A DNA stretch of 64,000 nucleotides from Taeniopygia guttata (lineage: Eukaryota; Chordata; Aves; Passeriformes; Estrildidae). Positions within the stretch are counted from its first letter, which is position 1; the number at the start of each line of letters is the position of its first letter. The translations under genes were made by a program, and so were the position numbers. The DNA lies in contig NC_133027.1 in the NCBI RefSeq assembly GCF_048771995.1, positions 57,845,501-57,909,500 of the forward strand, in the 5' to 3' direction. The notes beneath the pieces were generated by a model. It was not told the origin of the DNA. It made no database searches and worked only from the letters and a program-made list of their open reading frames with translations. Positions 24,901 to 36,900 of the stretch are shown one piece after another.

Positions 24901-27900
24901 GAGTTACATTATTGAACATGGAGCTCTTGCTGTATACAGGGAAGAACGAATGTGGTTTATTTTTAATGCAACATAAATTTCATTTTGCTGTTCTCTGACT
25001 TTAGTAATGCATAAAGGAGGAAAGATCTCCTTAGGGATCATTCAGATATAAGACGATGCGATAAACTCTGAATAGAATTACTTCTGTTCTGTATTAAATG
25101 ACTTCATGAACATTATGTTTGACCACTTGCTGTTTTGTAACATTGAAAAAAGTACTAATTAATTTGAAAATATTCAGAAATTGGAAACTTTATTATCTCA
25201 AAACTTTGATCTCCTTCAACAAAGAAAGGTGCATCAAAAGCTAAAATGAACCAGATTCTCAGTTGCTGAAAATCATGAAGGGGTTTTGATGGGCCAGTTG
25301 CTAAGCAAAAGGCAAGAATCTCAGTAACTTGACAGTAAATACCCATGAGCTCCAGAGAAATTCATCTTTAAATCTCTGTTGACTTTGGTGGTTTATCCCT
25401 CCCTGTCGGATAAGACAATGCTGTGTGTATAGCATCTGCAAGGAGATTTTAGATAGAAGTTCAACATCTTTAGCTGGATTGCAGCCGAACATCCAAATGA
25501 GATTTTGTTCAGGCACTGTGGATACAAGGAAGTAATTTTTGGTGTGTCAGTACTGGGCCACATTGCCCAGAGGGGCTGTGGAGCCTTCAGCTTCGCAGAT
25601 ATTGGCTGGACACAGCTCTGAGCAGTCTCACTCACCTTGGAACCTCAATGTGCTATTTCTGGGACTATAGACCAAAGGCAACTGAGGGTCCTTTTCAACC
25701 TAATATTTTCTGAAGCCCTTGGCCAGCTGCATTTTTTCTGGTAATTTAATGTTTAGAACATTAGTTCTTTTTATTATACACAGAAGTATGTGGGAATTTC
25801 CGTACATCACAATTAAGTACCACTAAGAAATCTTCTGCAGTTCTTATTTAGAAGGAAAACTGAGTGAATCAATTAGCAAGTAACAAAACTAAAAGACTGA
25901 ATGAATAAGTTATAGGTAAATAATCATATTGGTTTTTTTTACTGTGATCAGGAGCTAGATTGCAATTTTGGGTTATTTTTCAGACATCCCTTGGATTTAC
26001 TGAAGTTAGAACCTGGTACTGCAATACACACTGCGGATTTGTTACTATATGTTTTGGGGCCTAACTAAAACACATGTCTATGTTTCTTGAAATAACAGAA
26101 CCACACCACTAAAAGTGCGAAAAACTGTTGTTTGACAAAACTAAGATTTCTGAAAATAGCACCTCTCTCTGCAGAAACCAAAAGATGGACCTTGGTATCA
26201 AAACTATCAAAAACACAACCTACTCTGTATGTCTCAGCTGGTGTCTGCACTGCTAATTTTTGTATTTGCAGTATTATTTTCAGTCAAAGCAATTACTTGA
26301 TGAGACCTAGTTGCTATTTATCATTGTGTTCAATGAAAAGGATGACAATTACTATAAAACTGACAATTTCAGAAGTTATTTTTTCTATGGTATGTGCTAT
26401 AAAAGAGAAAGTTAATCTTCTCTGACTTACAGTAAAAGTAACAAGAATTAAAGCTGCATTTGGGAATTGTTACCTATGTATCTGTTTGGAAATAGTTAAC
26501 CCAAGGCACACGGGTTGAGTTTGGGGATCAAAGTTAGTAATTTGTCATCAGAAAGGAAAAGCCCTAAAGGTTATATAAACGGTCAAAAGTTTACACAAAC
26601 AAGAAGAGTCAGCACTCGACTGATTCAATGTTCAGTGATTGAGGGGTTTAATGTTATTTTATTGCAAAATTGTTTGAGGGATCCAAATGGCTTCCAGCTA
26701 AAGTTTCTAGAGTAAACTTGCCTCTATATATACATTGAAATGAAAGCATTCCTAAGGGTGCATCTATAAATTCACATCTCAAATATCAGAAAAGCTTAAC
26801 CATATTTTGGAATCAAATATGAGTTCTTTTCACACTGGGAAAGAAAGATCTGTGTAAAATGGCATTATTTATCCAGATTTCTATTAATCTTCTGCTTGTA
26901 TGTCAGCTTTGTTACAACTTTGATGCTGAGAAGAACTATTGCAAAACTCAGTCTTTACAAGTATTTGGTTCGGACACTACTTAAAGACACTGAGATAAAC
27001 CAGGTCACAACCTAAAAGACAGATTGCTTCCCCAGGGAAATAGTAAATGAGTTTCCCACTTAGTTTTCTGAGCCAGAGGACACATTGCCTGACAGTGACT
27101 GTCTCTAAACTGCAGCTGTCTTGTCTTCAGCTGAATTCAGGTGACTGTCTTTAAAGATTTGATTTTAATTACTGTACATAACTATAATAATCTCATAAGA
27201 GGTAAGAAAAAGAGAATGTGTTTCTATTTTGTTATAATATTTAAATCTACTATGGCATATTCCCAAAATAACTGGGTTGTGTTACACTTATTCCTCTAGA
27301 ATTCTGGTATAGAACTTCTTTTGCTTCCACATACATTTTTCAGTCCCAGTTAAGTCAACTTAGACATCAGCTATCGATCAGGTTTTTACAATGTAAAATA
27401 TCTAGTTCTTAGAACATAAGAAAGTCAAAATATGCTCAAACATATTTAGGTGTGGTAGTATGAAAATGGATTTTGTATATGTTAGAATCCAATGGACATG
27501 TCATGATACTGATAAAGCACATATCATTTCAGTTTATCTTCTAGAATGCAGGGAGGGAAAAGGAGTGGATTACAGAGGAACAGAAGCCAAAACTCGGAAA
27601 GGTGTGAAGTGCCAGAAGTGGGCTGATAATTCCCCACATAAACCAAAGTAAGGTCTTTTTGTATCTGTTTCTATAAAACCAGATCTGTTCTGAAATCTTG
27701 TTATCTTGTCTGAAATCTGTTTCTGAAATTTTGTTAAACCATACATATGTGCTAATTTGTCTTGTAAGCAATTTTTTGGTGTTAGAAATCTCCTTATAAA
27801 ATATTTTTCTATATTTATCTAGAATAAGATAATTCTCTAATCTGAGTTGTTACTCGGAGACCTCTAAGTGGTGCTGCATGATCAGTAGAGACTCTGTCAG

Positions 27901-30900
27901 TCTTGGCGGTTGCATTTAGATTTTATGAGCTTTACATGAGCAAAACACTAGACAGGGAAATATCTGGTTCTGCTGAAATCAAAATTTTTCAGTAATCTCA
28001 CCAGAGCAAGAACTTCTTCTCTTGCCAAAACGTATAACATGTGGCAGATGAAATAGAGATTCATCATTTTATCAGTGAATCCACAATTAATAAGGTAGTG
28101 TTTCTTGTATTTAATAAAAACCACCTAACTTGGTTTATTTAATAACCTTCTGTTCAGAAGTTATAGCATTCAGGTTACAGAGGACTCTCACATTTCAGCT
28201 AATACATTCTCATTGCATCTCCCAGGGAACATATCCCAGAGGAAGCAGTTCACTGCATGCCACATGGTACCCTGTCTGAGCAATAACTGCTGGAAAACAA
28301 TAGCTAAAGAAAATGCAAGTATTCAGGGCATAGCTGGCTATAGAGGCACTGTATTTCCTGAAGTCCATCATTGTAGCACTTCTAATGCTTCATCAATGGC
28401 ACACAGTAACTATTAGGGGCCCTCTAAAGACCAACATCTATAAAATTGTCCTCAGATTAAAATTTTATTTTTAGAGTCCTCAGCTGAATAATTGGGACGC
28501 TTTCCTTATTCTGTAATCCCATTTAATTCTGTTCTAGTTACACACCTGAAAAATATCCCAAAGCAGGACTGGAGGAAAACTACTGCAGAAATCCTGATCA
28601 GGATGAGAAGGGACCCTGGTGTTACACAACAGATCCTGATACTAGATTTGACTACTGTAACATCCCTGAGTGTGAAGGTCAGGATACACATACTGACTTC
28701 TTTCCAATTTTTGCAATATGTGTTCAAGAATGTGAAGTTATTCAGACATTTTTATTTTCAATTGAGCATTTGTTTCAAACGTGAATTTAGTTCAACACGA
28801 AACTTTCCAAAACATTTTCAACATCAACAAGGAAGATATCAAAAGACCCTGAAAACAGCAATGCAGTGTCTTTTTTTTTTTTCCCCCTGGATAAAAAAAG
28901 GCACATGGGTGTATTCATATATCATAAAATTAAAATGGAACCAAATGACATTTGCTAGTGCAAAACTCAATAAATGCAACAGTAGCAAAGAACAAATTTT
29001 AAATTATATCTTAATAGATTAAATGTATCTATTTTAAAGCCTGTAATCTGTCATGTTGGTTTGAGGTTTCTTTTAATGGAATTCTATACATGTAATCAAC
29101 AAGTTAAAGTCATCTTACCGAGGAAAACAAGCTTTTACTTTGCCAAAAAAATGACTGTACTTCAGCCTTGTGCTCTGATCAGGCCCTTGTGCTTTGTGTG
29201 AGATGAGTGGGGATGTTTCTGGACCAGTTCACTGGGGACTTTCTGTCTCTCTTGTCTTTATTCTGCCTTGTTCCTACAGTAGAGTGCATGCACTGCAGTG
29301 GAGAAAACTACCATGGAGTAGCTGCAACAACAGAATCTGGGCTTGAGTGCCAGCGCTGGGACTCCCAGCAACCTCACTCTCATGGATACCTCCCAGAAAA
29401 GTGAGTCAGGTTCTGTGATGGTCTCTTTTTTGTCAGTGGTGGGCTGAAGACCACCCTACACCAGACAGGATAATTGTTACAGCTATTAGTAGCATATATT
29501 AAAACTTTAAAATCTTATTTTCTGGTTCAGTTTTCCAGAGAAAGATCTGAAGAATAATTATTGTCGTAATCCTGATGGAGAACCTCGGCCCTGGTGTTTC
29601 ACTACGAGTCCAACTAAACGCTGGGAATATTGTGACATTCCTCGTTGCAGTGAGTCTGGTTTCTAGGCTTCTTCCTGTCAGAGTGGTGTGAGGATCTAGA
29701 ACAAACAGAAGACGTCCCAAATATAAAGAAAAGCATAAATGATAACTGAATTTTACCTCAAAGAAAAAGAAAATCAATCTCTGATAGCTTTATTGAGGCT
29801 AGACCTTTCTGTTATAGACATTTCTAATGGTTTTGTCTGGAGCACATCTCCCTTCCTTGATGTGTTTTCCCATGACCAAGCATTTCTGGTGTTTCTTCTG
29901 ATGTTCCTCTTTTGATACCAATAAGTTTCACTCTTCCTGAAAATACTTTGGCTTTTGTTTTGCTCCTCCAAACCAATTCTCCACCTTTTCTGTTTTCTTT
30001 TCCCCTAAAGACCTGTCCTTTCCATTATCCTTTTCCTTGGAATTTCTCTCTAGACTTCATCCTTTCTGTCTCTCACCAGTCAGAGTATGGCTACTTTACA
30101 TGTGCACCTGTCTGTATCACTGATGGGCCAGATGCTTTCACCCCAGTTTTCTTCACAGTATTATCATTTGCTCACTTTCCAGCTCTGTTCTGATGAGGCT
30201 GCTAGAATTTTCATATCCTGACTTTTGTATCCTGTCTTGTATGCTGGCTGCTGTAAAGGGGTAGATGCAAATGCCCTTCTGGCGGCCTGACTGCTTGTGA
30301 AGAACTCAAAATGGGAGAAAGAAAAGTTAAGAAATGTATTGTTAGATCTTTTCTCTGCCTTTCGGACTTTTCAAATATTTTGCTATACAGAACTTACCTG
30401 CAAAGAAATCTAAAAAGCCCACCTAATTATAAAGATCAGAGTGGTTTGTTGGTTTAGTTTTTTACTATATATAGAAGGCACTGATTAATTTCAGTTCCTT
30501 TTCTGTAACAGCAACACCCCCACCACCTCCTGCACCAGGACGCCAGTGTCTCTCAGGAAGAGGAGAAGACTATCGAGGCACAGTATCTGTTACTGAATCA
30601 GGAAATACCTGTCAGCACTGGAGCTCTCAGTCTCCCCACAGACACGCTCGCACTCCTGAAAACTATCCCTGCCAGTAAGTGAAACTCCTCTGATATTCAG
30701 TGTCCATGAGAAATACCAAGTCTCAAAATTACTTCAGTTTTCTTCATCTGTATTGCAAAGTTCTTCAGTTACAGCAGCATTCATCACCTGATGGATCTCA
30801 TATTTTCAATTTTTTCATACATTTTTCTATTGACTTCTTTGTTCTTGAATACAGGTGTCTTCTTTTCCAATTTTCAAGCTCTTCTTGACTGACTTTTTTC

Positions 30901-33900
30901 CTCTTAATTTCATGCTTTTACTGTATGGTTGCTCAGATGAAACTATGTGGAATAAGAACGGTACAGTTACGATATTTGCTTGGGGCTAGATTCTTTCACC
31001 CTAGATTCTTTCTGCCATGCGACTTTTGACCTAAAAGTATTGCAGTCTCTTAATTAATCCATCAGTCCTGTGGTTTTCTGGTTTTGCACACCCAAAACAC
31101 CAGTGAATTACAATTATTCACGTTACAGATGACATCAGTAAATCAACAGTAAACTAGGCAGCAAGAGATTCTCCATTTGTTCATAACCTTTAATAGATTT
31201 CCATGAGAGACTTTTATCAGTCAAGTTTTATGTTTTAGGAGCCTAGATGAAAACTACTGCAGAAATCCTGATGGTGAGAAGATGCCTTGGTGTTACACCA
31301 CTAACACAACTGCCCGGTGGGAATATTGTAACATCCCCTCCTGTGATAGTACCAAGCCAGAGGATCCTGGTAAGAGAAGGAGACAAGTGGAAGTGAAGGG
31401 TCATCATGTTTTATCTTGAAAAAAACGTGTGTGACTCTGCTCAGTTGCATTGTTACTGTCGCTGTTGGCATTGCCATGTCTTGTTGAACTCCTGGGTCTG
31501 ATGTGGAGCCCAGGCTGGTGTGTTCAGTCTGGTGCAAAAACTGCAAAAGGTTTTAAGTAAGGATTTCCTGACTCAGATCAAGAAATACTGCAGTAAAAGA
31601 AGTCTTTTTACTTTTCCCAGTGGTGGTTACCTCCACTGATATATTTTTAAATGCTCCATGGAAAAGTTTGTTAGCTTTACATGCCAGTTCCTTAAAAACT
31701 GAATCTGTAGCAAAACCCAAGATAATTTAGGAGCTTTGAACCAAGACTCCATAGAAAACAATGAGAAGAAAACTCTTGTTACACAAGGTAGTCTTGTTCC
31801 ACACATAGGTGTAAGGCAAAGACACAGACAGCCCCCATCCTGAAAAAAATTTGATCCATATGTTAACTATTTGTCTTGTTATCTGAAATAAATCTGCATG
31901 TGTGACAGTAAAATTAAGTACAAGTGCTTTTAATCTGGTATAGATGCTTTTAAAAAGCATTGAAAGCATAGATGCTTTTAATCTAGCATATCATGACATT
32001 TTTGCAAACATCTTTTGAAATCTTCCTTTTGATCTACTGTCTGAGAAGGATTCTGTTACAGAGAGCATGCTGTGGTGGTCAGTGAAATACTCTGGCTTGT
32101 TGTTTTCTGTTGTCTTTCTATGCTCGAGTATAAATACCATTGTATCAAGATGCAAGAGATTGGTTTCTGTTATTCACTGCAGCTGTTGATGTGCCTGAGC
32201 AGGCTGAAGTTGCTGAGGAGTGCTATCAGGGCAATGGGGTGACTTACCGTGGTACAGCTTCTTTCACTCTCTCGGGAAAGAAATGCCAAGCCTGGAGCTC
32301 GATGTCACCTCACCGGCACAACAAAACAGCAAAGAACTTCCCAAATGCGTACGTGTATTTCCCATTTCCAGGTTTCATCGGACAATGGTCATTTGTGAAC
32401 TCATTTTGATTTGCATCATCATTGCACAACAATGATTATAAGGTTTGGAAGGGAGTGTACTAGATAAAAATATCAATCCTTCCTTCTTTTTTTTACCATG
32501 GAAATATTTTTTATTAATTTCATGTTGAAAGAAACCACAGGTGTCACTGTTATACTTTAGACTAATTAACTGTGTGTTTCTACATTGCTTCTAAGGCAAT
32601 AATTAATTTTAATAAATTTTCTCTTATGCTGAAATGAATTGTTTCAATGCACTAATTTATTAATGAGTTTAAGTCTTTGCTTCCTAGTCTGCAAGTCACT
32701 AAAACTTTGAGAAAGGGATAGATTGTTTTCTTATTCCTAATATTGATCACTTATTTTTTTTTTGAAATGCAAAAGACTGTACCTAAAAAATAGCCTTTTT
32801 AAAAGCTATTACCATATTTGAAAAAATTAAAATAAACAATATCTTTGCTACACAGGTATGTATTTACTTATCTGGATTTTTTAATTATGTTCTACTATAA
32901 GTGTTAATCAATTAATAAGTATTTGGCATATTTAAATATTTAATGTATGTATCTTGATTTCTTTCTGCTGTAAAAATGATTTCAACTGGCCATGACAGAA
33001 TGTACATGATAAATTGCATATGCTAACTTCGCAGCAGATCTGCTTTTTAAAATGTTTTTTTGAGCTCTCCCCAGGGCAGTGTCCTGGACAGGAATATAAT
33101 AGGTTTGCATTTGTAGGGGCCTGAGCCAAAATTACTGCAGAAACCCGGATGCCGACAGCCGTCCATGGTGCTACACCACCGACCCCAGCGTGAGGTGGGA
33201 GTATTGTGACCTGAAGAAGTGTGATGGCCAAGGGCTACAGACTGTACCTAAGCCTCCTCAGACAACACAGGAAACAAACCCTGGTGAGAATACTTTCAGC
33301 TTCCCCAGAAATGCTCATAACCAGGAAGCTGGTTTGTATGGAAACATTTTCAAGAATTTAATGAGGATGAAATACAGGAAACTCTAAATAAATACAGAAT
33401 TTAATACAGTATTGTATCCATGCTCTCAATTTTCTGAGCATTTTTGTAGAATTTTATAGCAGGGTTTCTGCATTAGGTTTTAGGCTAATATCACATCTTT
33501 TACCTGCTACATCTGTCAGTGTTGGAAACACAAGGAAGTAGATGGCTACTAGTTTCCATACTGCTGTGGGAGGGCAACTAGCAATGACAGAAAATGGAGC
33601 AGTGATGGCATTTTGCTGGCACCTGCTCCAAAAAGTATTTTCCTGTGTCATGTTTTCACATTTCTAGGGCTCCATTTACCGTCAGACAACAGCTGGCTTT
33701 TTTTGAGTCAGTTTAGATGCAACTCTGTTATGCAGTAGATGGTTAGACTACTGCAGCTTTCTTTTTAATTTTTTTTTTCCTTTCTGCTATGACACGTTTC
33801 ACTAGTTAGAAAGTTAATAATTTTTGGCTGAATATGTGCTACTGTGGTTTACCTACTGTAAAATGTGGCATTGGACAAATATCAGTGTCTGCAAGGAAAA

Positions 33901-36900
33901 TACTTTATGAGTGCGTGGTCTTTGTAGTCCTGATTTCTGGAGTCTTGAAGGATTGACTGAATGTAAGCTTCTTTGATTTATGACTTTTGTGATCATGAAG
34001 AAAACTTTCAAGATGCAAGGAAATTAAAATATCATTGTTAGTCATCCTTGACACTATGTAGCCCTTCTTTCCTCATCTACATAATATGTAGGATGTGTAA
34101 ATTGTAGTAATATTTCCTCAAATTTATCACTGCTTCACCACCATCAAGCATGGAAGTGGCCCAACAGCTCACAGCTAACAACCATTTCCTTTCCTCCATT
34201 TTTCACAGAATGCATTATTGAAAATGGTGTAGACTATCGTGGCACAGTGGCAAAAACTGCAAGGGGCAGGACTTGTCAGGAGTGGAGTTCTCAGAGACCT
34301 CACAGCCACGACTATTTCACTCCCACAACTCATCCAAGAGCAGGCCTGGAAAAAAATGTAAACAACTGTTCCTTTAATACTTGTCATTGAGCTTTGCCTG
34401 TCTTTTTCAGGGTCCCTCAGCGAGCATTTGGTGACAGGTCTTTGTAAATTTCTTTTCCTCAGTTCAATCCAAGAACCTGATCATGATAATTCTTGTTGAT
34501 GTGGCCAGTGTGGTCACTGTGGGACACAGAGATGCTCAGAAGCTCTACCAAATATTTCTGCAGCACACCCAAGGGGCTTCAGATGGAGCTTCTCCTCACT
34601 ACTGAGGACTAAGCAGAGTTGGTCTGTGGGCATTGCCTCTGTCTCCTCTGACAGAAAGAAACCTGGGGTCGTAGGTCTCAGTAGTACCAGGGACAGGTGA
34701 GATGGTGATGAATCCAATGTTCAATTCAGGTTCCTTAAGATATATAGCTGATGGAATGTAACCCCCCATCCCCCAGTAATTCCCCGTCAGCCCTCCAGCT
34801 TCTGCCACAGCCCATTATTCAGGGCTACACATGTACCTGACTGTCCTGGAAGGCAATCTCCCTTTCTAACCTTCATCTCCCTAGTCCTAGCAAATGCACT
34901 CATCACCAATTCTTTAGACTTGCAACAGCCCATTTACAGTATTTGCCTGTTTGTGACAAGTTTTCCATGTGATATAAAGATCTTGTTTGATGTTGACAGC
35001 TTTAACTATTTTTTTACTAGGTAGATGACTAACTTGCTTTAGTCAATTCTTTGATGGCATCACATACCCTGTATTGAATTCCAGACTGGGGAAACTCCCT
35101 CTAAAATGGTGCCTGTTATACATTCTTGGTTCTTGCATTTGTCAGGGGCTCTTGGTAGCAAATATTTTCTCCTTTTTGCTAAGACATGGGATATGTTTAA
35201 GGATAGGGCAGGGAACTAGAAAACACACCTGGTAGCATGCAGTGTGATGTGTCTGTGCTGAGCAGAGATCAGTCAGTATGCCCAGGGAAAACCTAGGGAG
35301 GGATTCAGCTAACAGCACCTGAATGAGGGGGAACACTGCAGCCCTGCATCACCACAGGCAGGTATCATCAGGCTGAGCAAGAACAGCTTACACAACACTC
35401 ACTTGTCCCTGAGTCATGCAGCCAGAGTGGATGTGAAAAGGCCTCAGAACTGATCCTACTACTCCTATTAACTGCAGGGAAAGCAGGAGTAAATATTTTC
35501 TGTGCTTTAGGAAACAAAAGTCAAGACCCCCTAATTTTTGAGATCTCAGAGATCCAAGGTTGCCCTACTGGAGTTTAATGTCTGAAGACAGTTGAAGAAG
35601 TCTGATTTTTATTATCCTTTTCCAAACTCACAGAGCAAATGGAAAAATGAAATCAATTTTAATAAAAGGAATTGGAAATCACTTATAAGAATGGAAGTAA
35701 AAAAATATATCCCAAATTTTATCTTATTTTATTTTGAAACTTTAATTGCTTGTCCTTTTTATTCCCTGGTTAATAGCTGGTGCCTTTATTCTTTGTTACA
35801 GTATTGCAGGAATCCTGATGGAGATGTGAATGGACCTTGGTGCTACACAACAGACCCGAGAAAAGCCTGGGAGTACTGTGACATTCCCAAGTGCCGTAAT
35901 TATTCCTTTAAAGACTAGTGTATCCCTTTCCCTTAAATTCTAGTGTCTCCCTTTCCTGTACCTTTTTATAAAAGTTAGAGAATACTTGGTGTTTAGTCTG
36001 AAAGACTGATCTAAGTGCAGTTGATTTAGGTTAGAAATTAAGGCTCCTGGGAAGTGATGTTCAAGGTCTCTGTCTGAAGACCTAAAACTGATCTTCCTTG
36101 AAAGCCCCAAATGCACCACAAGCTATGGAGGCCACTGAAGCTCATGGGGTTTTGCCATGTGTTTCAAAATGGGCAGTTCCAGCAGAAATTTTCCCTGCCC
36201 CAGCCTAATTTCCTGGCATAACTCTGTGTGTGGTCTTGCTGAAGAGGGCATGCTCTTCTACCAGCAAAACCTTTACACTCCCTGCTCATGTGGCTCTGGT
36301 TCTCTTCTGGATGACAAGCAGATTGTCCCTCCTCTGATATTGTACCATATCTGATGTCTGCAAAGTGCATCTGACCCTACATATTTAACCAAATGCCCTT
36401 TGTCTTTGTTAGTGGTAATCAAGCTCTGAATGAGGTGGTGCAACAAAGTGTACAATGATGAAGTTTTATAACATTTTGGTTTCCAGTCCTTTCACGTGTA
36501 TCAACAACCAAAACTATGGTAGGAAGAGAGGTAGCCTCAAAAGAAGGATGACTCCTTGCTGCTTTATCCCCTCAGTGGTGAGCAAAAGAAAATGTGCTCA
36601 GATCAAAACCCAAAAATTAAGCAAACCAGGAAAAAAAATAGTTGTGTACACACTGGACCTGTGAAAATAGTACTGCAGTGAATGTGTTGGGCTGGTACTC
36701 TTAAGATAAAAAAAACCCAGATTTCCACATGACTATTGTATTTTATTTTGATGATCAATTTCTTCTTTAAATTAGTACTGTTTTTTTGCTGAGAAGGTAA
36801 TCTAAAGAACAGAGGAAACATGGCTTTTGCTTTTAATTTCATTAATTCACTCTTTTTGCAACAAAATTCTAAATTCTGTGTTGCTAAGACTCAGTTCACC

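Larger units (their letters stand above)
18964..28537 (+). other. PLG introns 1 to 4
   Basis: Introns of about 3.1, 2.2, 3.0 and 0.9 kb between exons 1 and 5. No nested gene, no large repeat and no RNA gene was recognised. Several overlapping short frames around 20.8-21.4 kb and 22.8-23.1 kb lie on both strands and show no coding features. Confidence 0.6.

Noticed and set aside
28492-29022. 176-codon open frame over PLG exon 5
   Set aside because: Its kringle part is in another frame, and this frame runs through a T-rich intron; the real exon is 28,538-28,677.
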